Numbered from the stretch's first letter, positions 15,478 through 26,309 are shown. The stretch is 64,000 bases of DNA from Aureimonas sp. SK2 (GCF_029813115.1 NZ_JAPZDS010000008.1:62001-126000); one strand, 5' to 3'. Notes: generated from the letters alone by a model not told the origin. Numbers and translations are program-made.

Positions 15478-18102
15478 TCATTCCGGCTTGCGGCGGCGGG
15501 CGGCGGCCCGCGCGATGGCGCTGACCAGGAGTTCGCCGACGAAGGGCTTCTTCACGGCATCCGTCTCGCCCGCCTCGAGCGGCAGTTCGATATCCTCGCC
15601 GTAGCCGGTCACGAACACGAAGGGGATCCCGCGCGCATTGAGGTCCCGGACCAGCGGGAAGGAGGTCTCCGAACCGAGATTGACGTCGAGGAGCGCGACG
15701 TCGATCGCCTGGGCCGCGATCACCTTGCGCGCCTCGCCGACGCTGGCGGCGGTGAAGACCTCGACCATGCCGTTGTCGAACATCATCTGCTCGGCGTCGA
15801 GCGAGATGATGAGGTTGTCCTCGACCACCAAGCCGCGCAGTCCCGCAAGCGCGGCGACCGGGACGGGCGCCTGCTCTGCGGCGACGGGCGCGTCCTCCGC
15901 CTGTGCGGTCGTGCGTGTCGCTTCGAGGTGGAAGACGTTGGCCGGCAGGGTGAACTGGGCACGCACGCCCGCCAGATGGTAGTCGATCCGCGCCTCGCCC
16001 GACAGATCGTGCGGGATGGAGCGCTCGATGATGGTCGAGCCGAAGCCACGCCGCTTGGGCGCGCTGACCGGCGGTCCGCCGCTTTCCACCCACTCGATCC
16101 GGCAGGCGTCGTTGTCGTCGATCCACCAGGTCACGTCGACGCTGCCGGACGAATCCGACAAGGCGCCGTACTTGGCCGAATTGGTGACGAGCTCGTGGAA
16201 GACGAGGGCCAGCGTCGAGAAGGTGACGGCCTCGACGAAGATGTCCGGCCCCGAGAGCTGAATGCGGCTCGACTTCGTCCCGATATAGGCCGACACCTCC
16301 GTGCGGATGATGTGGCGCAGCGTGACCGCGCCGACATCGGAGCTGGTGATCTGGTCGTGGGCACGGGCCAGGGCCTGGATGCGCCCGCCGATGATGGCCG
16401 CGAAGTCGTCCACCGTCGCGGCGCCCGGCTTCGACTGCACCACGAGCGCACGGATCAGGCTGAGGATATTGCGGACGCGATGGTTCAGCTCGGCGATCAG
16501 GAGTTCCTGACGCTGCGCGGCAAGCGACTGCTGGCGTTCGCTTTCCTCGTTGAAGCGGAGCAGAACTTCCAGGATCGACACGCGCAGGCCTTCGGCAGCC
16601 TTGGTCTCGCTCATCGTCCAGGGATAGCTCTTGCCGTGGACGGTCTGCTTCCAGGCCTCGAAGCTCTTGCGCGGCGTGAGGCGCACGCCGTTCGGCCCGA
16701 TCGTGCGCTCCTTGGTCTTCGGATCGCCCGCCCAGGTCACGGTCTGGATGATCTCGCGGCGGAAGAACAGGAGATAGTCGCGCGGGGAGCGCGAGATCGG
16801 GATGGCGAGAACGCCTGCCGCCCGCTCGATGAAGTCGGCGCCCGGGGGATGGACCGCCGAGATCTCGTCCGTCGCGTAGATGCGTCCCGAGCCCGCCCGG
16901 TTCAGGAAACGCGATAGGTTGGCGATCTCCTCGGGCGTCGGGCAATGGCCGTAGCACTGCGCCTCGCCCTTGACGTAGATCGCGAAGCCGTCGGACGGAA
17001 TGATCTCGCGCAGGTCGTCGGCGAACTCGCCGATCGTGTCCAGCGTCGAGGAGGCGGCGACGATGCGCGAGACGAAGCGGTCGTGCAGGATGCGGCCGGC
17101 CTCCTCGAGCTGGCGCTGCTCCTTGGCAAGGCGCCCCTCGATGATCAGCGAGACCATCTGGCCGAACAGCTCGGCCGCCGCGCGCACCTCCATCGGCAGG
17201 TGCCGGGGCGCGTAGTTGTGAAGCGCGAAGAGGCCCCAGAGCTGGCCGTCGATCACGATCGACACCGACATGGAGGCCGAGACGCCCATGTTGGTGAGAT
17301 ACTCGATATGGATGGGCGAGACCGAGCGCAGGACCGACAGGGAGAGGTCGATCGGCCGGCCGTGCGGATCGAGTTCCGGAACCACGGGCACCGTCTCGGA
17401 CTGCACGTCCGCGATCAGGCGCACCTGGTTGCGCACGTAGAGCGCGCGCGCCTGCGGCGGGATGTCGGTCGCGGGGTAGTTGAGCCCGAGAAAGGAGCCG
17501 ATGCCCGAACGCGCCGCCTCGGCGATCACCGAACCGGCGCCTTCGCTGGCGAAGCGGTAGAGCATCACGCGGTCGAAGCCGGTGATGCCGCGCAGCTGCC
17601 GCACGCTCTCCTTGTAGAGCCCGTCCAGCCCTTGCGTCTTCTGGACGCGGGTGATCATACTCTTGACCAGCGCGCCGGGATTGGTGGACGGGCGCTCCGC
17701 CTGCGGCTCGGCCTCCACGATGATGGAGCCGTTCGAGACGTGGATCGCCACGTCGAAGCGCATGCCGGTGCCGAACAGGTCGAGGCCGACGATGCGTTCG
17801 GACCCGCTTTCGCCCGACAGGATCTGCAGCCGGCCGCGTATCGAGTGCAGCGCGCCCTCGGAGACGATCGACAGGACCGGCTCGCCGAGAAGGCTTTCGG
17901 GTTCGCGCGCCACCACATCGCCGATATTGGCCGAGACGCGCTCGATCAGCCAGTCGGTCGAGACGGCGATCAGATAGCCGAAGTTCTGGATACGCCCCAG
18001 GAACTGGATCGGCTCACGCTCGCAGTTCGTGATGTCGACGTCGCCGAACGGCTGGGGCTGGATCGTCAAACGCGATTCGTCCTTCTTGGCTCGTCCCCGC
18101 AA
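15478..18102 (-). CDS. bphP: bacteriophytochrome, HWE histidine kinase with fused receiver
   Basis: The 874-residue cytoplasmic red/far-red photoreceptor has, in order, a PAS domain (about 15-115), GAF (140-310), PHY (325-505), HWE kinase (530-740) and a C-terminal receiver (755-870). Cys27 in ITNCEREPIQ is the expected biliverdin attachment residue, and YPATDIPPQAR carries the conserved DIP motif of the GAF domain. The kinase has His541 in ELNHRVRN and a WVE motif (EWVESGG), both marks of the HWE class. The receiver has phospho-acceptor Asp806 in LLDVNLG. The start overlaps the 3' end of the heme oxygenase gene by 37 bp, so biliverdin synthesis and the apoprotein are co-expressed. The fused receiver resembles Agp2-type bathy phytochromes; that comparison is from memory. 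Confidence 0.93.
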   Translation of the reverse strand: MRGRAKKDESRLTIQPQPFGDVDITNCEREPIQFLGRIQNFGYLIAVSTDWLIERVSANIGDVVAREPESLLGEPVLSIVSEGALHSIRGRLQILSGESGSERIVGLDLFGTGMRFDVAIHVSNGSIIVEAEPQAERPSTNPGALVKSMITRVQKTQGLDGLYKESVRQLRGITGFDRVMLYRFASEGAGSVIAEAARSGIGSFLGLNYPATDIPPQARALYVRNQVRLIADVQSETVPVVPELDPHGRPIDLSLSVLRSVSPIHIEYLTNMGVSASMSVSIVIDGQLWGLFALHNYAPRHLPMEVRAAAELFGQMVSLIIEGRLAKEQRQLEEAGRILHDRFVSRIVAASSTLDTIGEFADDLREIIPSDGFAIYVKGEAQCYGHCPTPEEIANLSRFLNRAGSGRIYATDEISAVHPPGADFIERAAGVLAIPISRSPRDYLLFFRREIIQTVTWAGDPKTKERTIGPNGVRLTPRKSFEAWKQTVHGKSYPWTMSETKAAEGLRVSILEVLLRFNEESERQQSLAAQRQELLIAELNHRVRNILSLIRALVVQSKPGAATVDDFAAIIGGRIQALARAHDQITSSDVGAVTLRHIIRTEVSAYIGTKSSRIQLSGPDIFVEAVTFSTLALVFHELVTNSAKYGALSDSSGSVDVTWWIDDNDACRIEWVESGGPPVSAPKRRGFGSTIIERSIPHDLSGEARIDYHLAGVRAQFTLPANVFHLEATRTTAQAEDAPVAAEQAPVPVAALAGLRGLVVEDNLIISLDAEQMMFDNGMVEVFTAASVGEARKVIAAQAIDVALLDVNLGSETSFPLVRDLNARGIPFVFVTGYGEDIELPLEAGETDAVKKPFVGELLVSAIARAAARRRKPE

Positions 18103-18671
18103 AGGGTCCGGAAATAGCGGAAGGTCGCATCCGCCGCGGCAACCGCGCGGCGAATGTCCGCCTCATCCGAGGGCTCGGCCGCCATTCGGTCGAGCAGACG
18201 GGTGAACGGACGCGCGTCGCTGGAAGCTTCCAAATAAGCAGTCGGCCACGATCCGCCATTCACATCGCGATCACGTTTGATGGCGCGCGACATATATTTT
18301 GCGCCGAGACGCGATCCTTCCAGCACATAGCCGATACCAAAGGCCTCGAAGAGATCGGGTCGTGGCAACGGAAATTCCGGAGCCGGAGCCGCCTCGATCC
18401 GCAGTTCGGCGGCGTCGCGGCGGGCGGCGTCCAGTCGTCCGGCATCGCCTTCGTCCACGCGAAGTCCGATCGGACTCTGCGCTAACACCGGTTCGATCGC
18501 CTCGTGCGCGGCAAGATTCATGGCGATGAAGCGCTTGTACTGCGCACCCGTCGCATCGTTGAACATGCCGTCGAACAGGGCGTCCAAGGCCTCATGCGCC
18601 TCGCGCGTATCCGCGCGGAGCCTGTCGCGGAGGGACGGGACGGGTCGGGATTGGGAAGCGGATGCGTTCAA
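18066..18671 (-). CDS. bphO: bacterial heme oxygenase (BphO/HmuO type)
   Basis: The 201-residue protein cleaves heme to biliverdin, CO and iron. The proximal heme ligand is likely His26 in LRADTREAHEALD, and the distal helix motif is seen in GIGYVLEGSRLGAKY (about 114-128), where the Gly and EGS residues are conserved in heme oxygenases. It overlaps the start of the phytochrome gene by 37 bp, the usual bphO-bphP arrangement in which the product is the phytochrome chromophore. No iron-uptake genes adjoin it, so chromophore supply rather than iron scavenging is the likely job. Confidence 0.9.
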   Translation of the reverse strand: MNASASQSRPVPSLRDRLRADTREAHEALDALFDGMFNDATGAQYKRFIAMNLAAHEAIEPVLAQSPIGLRVDEGDAGRLDAARRDAAELRIEAAPAPEFPLPRPDLFEAFGIGYVLEGSRLGAKYMSRAIKRDRDVNGGSWPTAYLEASSDARPFTRLLDRMAAEPSDEADIRRAVAAADATFRYFRTLCGDEPRRTNRV

Positions 18672-18734
18672 GGACGGACTGCGAAAAGGTCAGGTCCGTA
18701 CGGACGCGACGGATGTTTTCGTTCTTTTCGTCCA

Positions 18735-20027
18735 TCACACCCGGTCGCGCAAGGCGTACCAGGTCATGGCGAGGAACAGGAGCGGCGCGCGCAGAAGGGT
18801 TCCGCCGGGAAAGGCGGGAATGTCGAGGTCCGCCAGATCCCGCAACGTTTCGCCGCCGCCCGCGATCCGCTCGGCGTAGAGGCGCCCCGTCCAGTGCGTC
18901 AGCATCACCCCGTGGCCGGAAAAGCCCGCGATCACGTCGAGACCGGGCTCGACCTCCGCGACATAGGGCATGCGGGGCCGGGTGACGGCCACCGAACCGC
19001 CCCAGGCATGGGTGAAGCGGACATCCGAGAGGTGCGGCCAGATGGAGACGACCTGGCGGCGGATCTGGCCCGCGATGTCGCCGGAGGCGGAGGAATAGGC
19101 CTCGCGCCCGCCGAACAGGAGCCGCCCGTCGGCGCTCTTGCGGAAGTAGCGCACCACGAAGCGTGAATCGTCCGCCGCCTCGTTGCCGGGCAGCACGCGG
19201 TCGGGCTCCGCCAGCGGCTCGGTCGCCGCGATGAAGGAGCGGATCGGCATGACATGGGCGGCGCTCCGGGGCTCCAACCGGCCGCCATGGGCGTTGGTGG
19301 CGAGGAGCACGCGGGCCGCCGAGATCGTGCCGCGTGGCGTTCGCGCCTGCCAGAGGCCGCCCTCGGACCGGGGCAGCGCCTCGATCCGGGTCTCCTCGTG
19401 GAGCCGGGCGCCCGCACGCCGTGCGGCGCGCCCGAGGCCGACCACGAGCTTCATCGGGTGGAGATGACCGGTGCCGGTGTCGCGGAGCCCCGCGTGGTAG
19501 ACGGGCGAGCCGAGGCGCTCGGCGGTTTCCTCGCGGTCCATGAAGCTGAGATGCGGGTAATCGTAGCGCTCGGCGAGATGGTCGGCGTGGCGGCGGAACT
19601 CGTCGACATAGCGCGCGCGGTGGACGAGCGAGACCTGGCCGGGCCGGAAGTCGGCGTCGATCCCCTCCCGCGCCATGGTCTCGTGCAGGCCGGCCTTGGC
19701 GTCCTCGGCCATTGCGAAGAGGCGGCGAGCGCGCTCGGCCCCGTACATCTCCTCCATCTCTTCCGGCCACCGGCGCTGGCCGGTCCCGAACTGGCCGCCG
19801 TTGCGCCCGGAAGCGCCGTCGCCGATCCGCCTGGCCTCGCAAAGGACCACGTCGATCCCAGCGCGCGCCAGATGGAGCGCCGCCGAAAGGCCGGTGAACC
19901 CGCCGCCGACCACCAGCACGTCGGCACGGGTCGAGCCATCGAGGGCGGGATAGCGCGGACGCTCGCCGCAAGAATCCTCGTACCAGGATCGGCCGGGCGA
20001 GATCGGGGACTGGTAGGCCTCAGACAT
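18735..20027 (-). CDS. puuB: FAD-dependent gamma-glutamylputrescine oxidoreductase
   Basis: The 430-residue D-amino-acid-oxidase (DAO) family protein has an N-terminal FAD-binding motif VLVVGGGFTGLSAALHLA (about 37-54) with EARRIGDGASGRNGGQFG following, typical of the PuuB/OrdL subgroup. The C-terminal AGFSGHGVMLTHWTGRLYAE segment is the second FAD-contact region. PuuB oxidises gamma-glutamylputrescine to gamma-glutamyl-aminobutyraldehyde with release of H2O2 and ammonia. Its start overlaps the 3' end of puuA by 8 bp, so the pair is one transcription unit. The aldehyde dehydrogenase (puuC) and hydrolase (puuD) genes are not in the window. Confidence 0.88.
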   Translation of the reverse strand: MSEAYQSPISPGRSWYEDSCGERPRYPALDGSTRADVLVVGGGFTGLSAALHLARAGIDVVLCEARRIGDGASGRNGGQFGTGQRRWPEEMEEMYGAERARRLFAMAEDAKAGLHETMAREGIDADFRPGQVSLVHRARYVDEFRRHADHLAERYDYPHLSFMDREETAERLGSPVYHAGLRDTGTGHLHPMKLVVGLGRAARRAGARLHEETRIEALPRSEGGLWQARTPRGTISAARVLLATNAHGGRLEPRSAAHVMPIRSFIAATEPLAEPDRVLPGNEAADDSRFVVRYFRKSADGRLLFGGREAYSSASGDIAGQIRRQVVSIWPHLSDVRFTHAWGGSVAVTRPRMPYVAEVEPGLDVIAGFSGHGVMLTHWTGRLYAERIAGGGETLRDLADLDIPAFPGGTLLRAPLLFLAMTWYALRDRV

Positions 20028-21567
20028 TCAGGAGCAGGAACTCGCGCTCCCACGGGCTGATGACCTGCATGAAGGTCTCGTGCTCGCCGCGCTTGATGCC
20101 GGCATAGGTGCCGACGAATTCCTTGGAGAGCACGTCCTGGAAGGCTTCCTCCGCCTCGAAGGCGGCGACCGCTTCCAGAAGGCCGCGCGGCAGGGAGATG
20201 ACGCCGTCCTCGTTGACCGTGCGGTCGGTGGGCTGGTCCGGCTCCACCGCGTTGACCATGCCGAGCCAGCCGCAGGCGAGCGAGGCGGCGAGCGCGAGAT
20301 AGGGATTGGCGTCGGAGGAGGGCAGGCGGTTCTCGACGCGCCGGGCTGCGGCGTCGGACGCCGGGACGCGGAAGGCCGTGGTGCGGTTGTCGAAGCCCCA
20401 GGCGTTGTTGGTGGGCGCGGACATGCCGTAGGTCAGGCGGCGATAGGAGTTGACGTAAGGCGCCATCATCACGAGAGCCGCCGGCACGAAGCGCTGCATG
20501 CCGCCGATGAAGTGGTAGAAGAGCGGCGAGGCCGAGCCGTCCTCCTCCGAGAAGACGTTGCGGCCGGTCCTGGCGTCGATCACCGACTGGTGGATGTGCA
20601 TGGCCGAGCCCGGCTGGCCCTGGATGGGCTTGGCCATGAAGGTGGCGTAGATGTCGTGCTTGAGCGCCGCCTCGCGGATCGTGCGCTTGAACATGAAGAC
20701 CTGGTCGGCAAGCTCCACCGGGTCGCCGTGGCGCAGGTTGATCTCGAGCTGGGCGGCGCCGTCCTCGTGGATCAGCGTGTCGATCTCGAGCCCTTGCCCG
20801 TCGGAGAAGTGGTAGATGTCGTCGATCAGCTCGTCGAACTCGTTGATGCCGCCGATCGAATAGGACTGGCCACCCTGGATCTGCCGCCCGGACCGGCCGA
20901 TCGGGGGCGTGAGCGGATAGTCGGGATCGACGTTCTTGGAGACGAGGTAGAACTCGATCTCCGGCGCCACGACGGGCCGCCAGCCGCGGTCCTCGTAAAG
21001 TTTCATCACGCGCTTGAGCACGTTGCGCGGCGTGTAGCCGACCGCCTCCCCCGCCGTGTCGACGAGGTCGCAGATCACCTGCGCCGTCGGATCGCTCTCC
21101 CAGGGAACCGCCGACAGGGTGGACAGGTCCGGCACGAGCTTCAGGTCGCCGTCGTTGGGCGAATAGCGGAAGGAGCCGGTCTCCTCCGGGTATTCGCCCG
21201 AGATCGTGTGCATGAAGAGGGCGGAGGGCAGCGCCAGCGAGGTGTTGCCGGTGAACTTCTTGGCCGGCATCATCTTGCCGCGCGCAACGCCCGCAAGGTC
21301 CGGCGTGATGCACTCGATGTCGTCGATGCCGCGCACGCGCAGCCACTCGGCGGCTTCCGCCATCGATCGCACGCCACGCCTGGAATCGAGGAACACGGCC
21401 CGCTCCGCCAACGGGGCGGCCGGCACGGCGCGGGGCCGCTCCACCGGCGTGCCCGCCGCCTTGCCCATCGCCCGCCCGTCGGCCACTCCGCGCCGCTTGG
21501 GCTTGTCGCGCTTGATCTTGGAGGGGGCGCCGGCGTCGTGCTTGGGCGGTCGGGTGCGGTCTTGCAT
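20020..21567 (-). CDS. puuA: gamma-glutamylputrescine synthetase (glutamine synthetase family)
   Basis: The product has 515 residues from the ATG at 21567 (MQDRTRPPKHDAG); the ATG at 21603 is also in frame. After a basic tail of about 45 residues the GS fold is complete: PEIEFYLVSKN near 185, the ATP/metal segment EDGAAQLEINLRHGDP near 250, KPIQGQPGSAMHIHQS near 295 and NRLPSSDANPYLALAASLACG near 410, where the Arg-x-Pro of true GlnA is altered as in PuuA-type enzymes. It joins glutamate and putrescine using ATP, the first step of the Puu route. It is directly followed by puuB, and a putrescine importer (potFGHI) lies 5 kb away. Confidence 0.87.
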   Translation of the reverse strand: MQDRTRPPKHDAGAPSKIKRDKPKRRGVADGRAMGKAAGTPVERPRAVPAAPLAERAVFLDSRRGVRSMAEAAEWLRVRGIDDIECITPDLAGVARGKMMPAKKFTGNTSLALPSALFMHTISGEYPEETGSFRYSPNDGDLKLVPDLSTLSAVPWESDPTAQVICDLVDTAGEAVGYTPRNVLKRVMKLYEDRGWRPVVAPEIEFYLVSKNVDPDYPLTPPIGRSGRQIQGGQSYSIGGINEFDELIDDIYHFSDGQGLEIDTLIHEDGAAQLEINLRHGDPVELADQVFMFKRTIREAALKHDIYATFMAKPIQGQPGSAMHIHQSVIDARTGRNVFSEEDGSASPLFYHFIGGMQRFVPAALVMMAPYVNSYRRLTYGMSAPTNNAWGFDNRTTAFRVPASDAAARRVENRLPSSDANPYLALAASLACGWLGMVNAVEPDQPTDRTVNEDGVISLPRGLLEAVAAFEAEEAFQDVLSKEFVGTYAGIKRGEHETFMQVISPWEREFLLLNV

Positions 21568-21627
21568 ACGGTCCTGCGGGACAATGGCGGATGGCGGAAG
21601 CATAGCCGGTTGCCGGCAAGGCCGAAA

Positions 21628-21653
21628 GGCTCCGGCGCCTGCGCGCCGGAGCC
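21628..21653 (-). terminator. terminator after the aceA operon
   Basis: GGCTCCGGCGC, a CTGC loop (plus strand) and GCGCCGGAGCC form a perfect 11-bp stem 22 nt beyond the stop of the small aceA-coupled gene. On the minus strand the stem is followed by TTTCGG. Confidence 0.7.
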
Positions 21654-21675
21654 TGTGATCCGGGTTGAGGCCGCT

Positions 21676-21971
21676 TCAGGTGCGGCTGGCCAGGACCACC
21701 GGGATCATCAGGTCGCCCCAGCTTCCGTCGCCGCCGTGATGGCGGGCCGAGCGGACGAGCTCGATGGAGACGCCCGCCTCGACGGCGCGCATGACGGACT
21801 GGTTGAGTCGGTGCAGGTCGTTGGCGAGGATGCGGATGGCGTTCTGCGCCTCGTCCGACAGGGCGCTGGCCTGGGCCTCGGCGCGCTCGCGGACATGGGT
21901 GCGGGGGCGTTCGATCGGGCTGACGTTGCTCATGGTCTCGGTCTCCTGGTTCATGTCGTCGAGGGAGGCGT

Positions 21972-21975
<4 letters not shown>
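21676..21975 (-). CDS. small protein of unknown function, translationally coupled to aceA
   Basis: A 99-residue protein begins at an ATG (21975) whose last bases overlap the aceA stop (ATGA), so its translation depends on aceA. In-frame ATGs at 21954 and 21933 are alternative starts; the segment from [12 protein letters not shown] onward looks like the structured part. It has a predicted alpha-helical middle ([21 protein letters not shown]) and a C-terminus ending [16 protein letters not shown]. There are no cysteines, no signal peptide and no membrane segment, so it is cytoplasmic. I do not recognise the family. The coupling suggests a role with isocitrate lyase or acetate growth. Its 3' end is followed by a strong hairpin. 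Confidence 0.75.
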
Positions 21976-23258
<1,283 letters not shown>

Positions 23259-23386
23259 GGCGGGTGGCCCTTTTTCTTCCGGTCCGTGGTGTCGCTTCGA
23301 TGCGGCGTCCGTGGAAAGAAATTGACAAGCCCGAGCCCGCATGGCGACGGTGATCCGATGAATGGCACCCCGAATTCGTGTCGACC

Positions 23387-23402
23387 TGTCGCGATTTCGA
23401 CA
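23387..23402. promoter_or_regulatory. dyad in the aceA / regulator intergenic region
   Basis: TGTCG-N6-CGACA is a 5-bp inverted repeat, 57 bp upstream of the regulator GTG and about 130 bp upstream of aceA. Nearby, TTGTAAAAC and GTGTAAAGG (23418-23436) form an A-rich direct repeat. Either may bind the divergently encoded regulator; this is unproven. Confidence 0.3.
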
Positions 23403-23443
23403 AGCCGCCCGGTCGTCTTGTAAAACCGTGTAAAGGAAACGCC

Positions 23444-24853
23444 GTGGCCGACAACAAGGTCTTCGCCGGTCCCAAGGTGCGCCGCCTGCGCAACTCCCTG
23501 GATCTGACGCAGACGGCCATGGCCGCCACGCTCGGCATCTCGCCTTCCTATCTCAATCTGATCGAGCGCGACCAGCGCCCGCTCACTGTCCAGCTCCTCC
23601 TGAAGATGGCGCAGGCCTTCTCGGTGGACCTCGGCGAATGGCAGGGGGGCGACCGGGACAAGACGGTGGCCGAGCTGCGCCGCATCTTCGCCGATCCGCT
23701 GATCGCGGGCGAGCTGCCGGGCGAAGGGGAGCTCGTGGAACTCGCGGACGCGGCGCCCAACGTCGCGGCCGCCTTCGCCAAGCTCCACCGCGCCTATGGC
23801 GAGACGCAGGCGCGGCTGTCTGACCTGTCGGCCGCCATGGGACGGGGCGAGGGGCCCGCGCTCAAGCTCTCGCGCATGCCGCTGGACGAGGTGCGCGAGG
23901 TGTTGGAAGGGCGGCCGCATCACCATGCCGCCCTGGAGACCGCCGCCGAGGCGCTGCGCGCCGAGATCGGAACGGGAGGCGACGATGTCGGCGGAGCGCT
24001 GCGTCGCTGGCTGCGCGAGCGCCACGACATTTCCGTGCGCATCCTGCCCGTCGAGGTCATGCCGCTCTGGCGCCGCCGCTTCGACCGGCACTCGCGCCGC
24101 CTGTTCCTGTCTGAGCGGCTGGACGCGGCCGGGCGCCTGCGCGAGATGGCGGCGGAGGCCGTGCGCCTCGCCTTCGGCGGGACGGTGGAGGCGGAGGTCG
24201 CGAGCTTCGGCTTCTCGGGCGGCGAGGCCGAGCGGATCGGGGGGCGCGAGCTGACGCGCTACGGCGCGTTGGCGCTCCTCATGCCCTACGGCCCGTTCCG
24301 CGAGGCGGCGGCTGCGCTCGGATACGACCTTCAGCGTCTCACGGCGCGTTTCGGGGTCGGCTTCGCCGATGCCGCCGAACGGCTCACCAGCCTCCAGCGG
24401 CGGGCGGCGCCGGGGCCGCCCTTCTTCTTCCTGGAAGCCGATCCCGTCGGCCACGTGCTGCGGCGCTCGGGGGCGCGCGGCTTTCCGGCCGCGCTGTTCG
24501 GCGGCTTCTGTGCGCGGCTGCCGCATGTTCGGGCGGGCGACGGGGTGCTGGCCGAGCGGGCGGAGATGCCCGACGGGTCCGCCTATCTTCTGGTGGCGCG
24601 CGCGGAGGCCGGGCTCGGCGGCGACTGGCCGGAGCCGGGGCGGCGCACGCGGGTGCTGCTGGGCTGCGACTGGGAAGCGGCCGAGGACACGGTCTATGCC
24701 AAGGCGCTCCGGGGCGGCCCCGCCATCGGCATCGGCCCGGCCTGCCGCCATTGCGAGCGGGAGGCCTGTGCCTCGCGCGCCGAGCCGCCCTTGACCCGCC
24801 CTTTGGCCCTCGACGAATGGGTTTCGGGCTTGACGCCCTACGATTTCCGTTGA
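23444..24853 (+). CDS. XRE/ScfR (RamB-like) transcriptional regulator
   Basis: The 469-residue protein starts at a GTG at 23444, chosen because AAAGGAAAC precedes it. The N-terminus is an XRE helix-turn-helix (about 8-62: [19 protein letters not shown], then [16 protein letters not shown]). The middle has an IrrE-like region that lacks the zinc-protease HExxH. The C-terminus is the DUF2083/ScfR domain, ending with a cysteine cluster ([13 protein letters not shown], near 440). The family includes RamB, which represses glyoxylate-cycle genes in actinobacteria and senses acyl-CoA-type signals. Divergent placement next to aceA makes control of aceA the obvious inference. The cysteines could bind a metal, which is speculative. 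Confidence 0.87.
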   Translation: MADNKVFAGPKVRRLRNSLDLTQTAMAATLGISPSYLNLIERDQRPLTVQLLLKMAQAFSVDLGEWQGGDRDKTVAELRRIFADPLIAGELPGEGELVELADAAPNVAAAFAKLHRAYGETQARLSDLSAAMGRGEGPALKLSRMPLDEVREVLEGRPHHHAALETAAEALRAEIGTGGDDVGGALRRWLRERHDISVRILPVEVMPLWRRRFDRHSRRLFLSERLDAAGRLREMAAEAVRLAFGGTVEAEVASFGFSGGEAERIGGRELTRYGALALLMPYGPFREAAAALGYDLQRLTARFGVGFADAAERLTSLQRRAAPGPPFFFLEADPVGHVLRRSGARGFPAALFGGFCARLPHVRAGDGVLAERAEMPDGSAYLLVARAEAGLGGDWPEPGRRTRVLLGCDWEAAEDTVYAKALRGGPAIGIGPACRHCEREACASRAEPPLTRPLALDEWVSGLTPYDFR

Positions 24854-24920
24854 AACGCGACACTGACGCGCAAAATGCAGGAGCCGATGGCCGCAGGGCC
24901 GGGTGAGCATCGGAACCACC

Positions 24921-25715
24921 ATGAAACAGACCGCCCCCAAGCAGAGTGCCAAGACGGAAGGCCTTCAGGACACGATGACCCGGCAGGGTACGGTCGCACG
25001 TGTCGTGCAGGGCCTCGTGGACAAGGCGGAAGCCCTGAACCTCAGATTCGCCGAGAACGGCAATCCGCCGGTCTATCCGACCGACGACTTCCCCTGGGCG
25101 CGCGCCGTCGAGGCCGAGTGGCGCCTGATCCGCGAAGAACTCGACCGCGTCCTGGTGCGCAAGGGCGACCTGCCGGCCTTTCACGAGATCTCGTCCGAGG
25201 TCCGCTCCATCTCGTCGGACCAGAACTGGAAGACCTTCTTCCTGTGCGGCTACGGCATCAAGTCGGAGGAGGCGATCCGCCAGTGCCCCGAGACCTGGCG
25301 CATCCTTCAGAAGATCCCGGGCCTCAAGTCGGCCATGTTCTCGATCTTCGAGCCGGGCAAGCATCTGCCGCCTCATCGCGGCCCCTACAACGGTGTCCTG
25401 CGCTTCCACCTCGGCCTCCTCGTGCCCGACGAGCCTGAGAAGATCGGCATCCGCATCGCCGACGAGACCCGCCACTGGCGCGAGGGCGAGGCGCTGATCT
25501 TCGACGACGCCTACGAGCACGAGGCCTGGAACCACTCCGACGCGGTACGGGTGGTGCTGTTCGTCGATTTCGAGAAGCCGCTGCGCTTCCCGGCCAGCGT
25601 CACCAACAAGGCGGTCCTCAACCTCGCCGTGTTCACGCCCTTCATCCGCGAGGGCTACAAGGCCCACAAGGCCTGGGAGAAGATGTTCTACGGCGAGGGG
25701 CGCCAGCACCGATGA
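24921..25715 (+). CDS. aspartyl/asparaginyl beta-hydroxylase-like lipid hydroxylase (LpxO/OlsC type)
   Basis: The product has 264 residues from the ATG at 24921; GTG 24903 and ATG 24975 are alternatives. It is a 2-oxoglutarate/Fe(II) dioxygenase: FEPGKHLPPHRGPYNGVLRF (near 143-162) holds the first iron His and the RxH that follows, and DDAYEHEAWNHS (near 193-204) holds the distal His. These match LpxO and OlsC, which place a 2-hydroxyl on fatty acids of lipid A or ornithine lipid and strengthen the outer membrane under acid or temperature stress. Which lipid is modified here cannot be read from sequence. The TGA overlaps the ATG of the following GNAT gene. Confidence 0.82.
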   Translation: MKQTAPKQSAKTEGLQDTMTRQGTVARVVQGLVDKAEALNLRFAENGNPPVYPTDDFPWARAVEAEWRLIREELDRVLVRKGDLPAFHEISSEVRSISSDQNWKTFFLCGYGIKSEEAIRQCPETWRILQKIPGLKSAMFSIFEPGKHLPPHRGPYNGVLRFHLGLLVPDEPEKIGIRIADETRHWREGEALIFDDAYEHEAWNHSDAVRVVLFVDFEKPLRFPASVTNKAVLNLAVFTPFIREGYKAHKAWEKMFYGEGRQHR

Positions 25716-26245
25716 AGGCGCCGGAGGCGGCCGACTGGCGGCGCATGGAGCCCGGGGACGTGCCCGCCCTCATGGCCCTGTCCGCGATCGTTCATCCCGA
25801 CTTCTACGAGGGGGAGGCCATGTTCCGGGACCGGCTCGCCCTGTTTCCGGAGGGCTCCCTGGTCCTGCCGCTGACGGACGGCTCGCTGGCCGCCTACGCG
25901 ATCGCCTATCCCGTCCGCCGATTCGCGCCGCCCCCGCTCGACACGGTGCTGGGGCGTCTGCCGGCGGATGCCGACGCCCTCTACATTCACGACGTAGCGG
26001 TAGCCTCCGAATGGCGCGGACGAAAGCTTGCCGAGCCGGCCGTGGAGCGCCTGCTCGCGCTGGCCGAGCCTTTGGGTGCTACTGTGCTGGTGTCGGTCTA
26101 CGGCACGCCCCCTTTCTGGATGCGTTTCGGCTTCCGCCCGGTCGACGATCCGGCCTTGCGGGACAAGCTCGCGAGCTACGGCGAGGAAGCGGTCTTCATG
26201 CTGCGCGAGACGCCCGGCGCGGTTGAAAAGCGAGGGCCGCACTAG
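25712..26245 (+). CDS. GNAT-family N-acetyltransferase
   Basis: A 177-residue protein is coupled to the LpxO-like gene by an ATGA overlap. The GNAT core is visible: ALYIHDVAVASEWRGRKLAEPAV (about 90-112), where the Arg/Gln-x-x-Gly-x-Gly acetyl-CoA loop is degenerate (EWRGRKLA), then a strand TVLVSVYGTPPFWMRFGFRPV near 132-152, the typical beta-bulge ending of the fold. The acceptor is unknown. Co-translation with a lipid hydroxylase hints at an envelope-related substrate, but this is only context. Confidence 0.75.
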   Translation: MKAPEAADWRRMEPGDVPALMALSAIVHPDFYEGEAMFRDRLALFPEGSLVLPLTDGSLAAYAIAYPVRRFAPPPLDTVLGRLPADADALYIHDVAVASEWRGRKLAEPAVERLLALAEPLGATVLVSVYGTPPFWMRFGFRPVDDPALRDKLASYGEEAVFMLRETPGAVEKRGPH

Positions 26246-26309
26246 GCAAATCGGGGCGCCTTCGTAATATTGCCTTGCAGAAAGCGACCCGAGAAAAGGT
26301 GCCCGTCCG

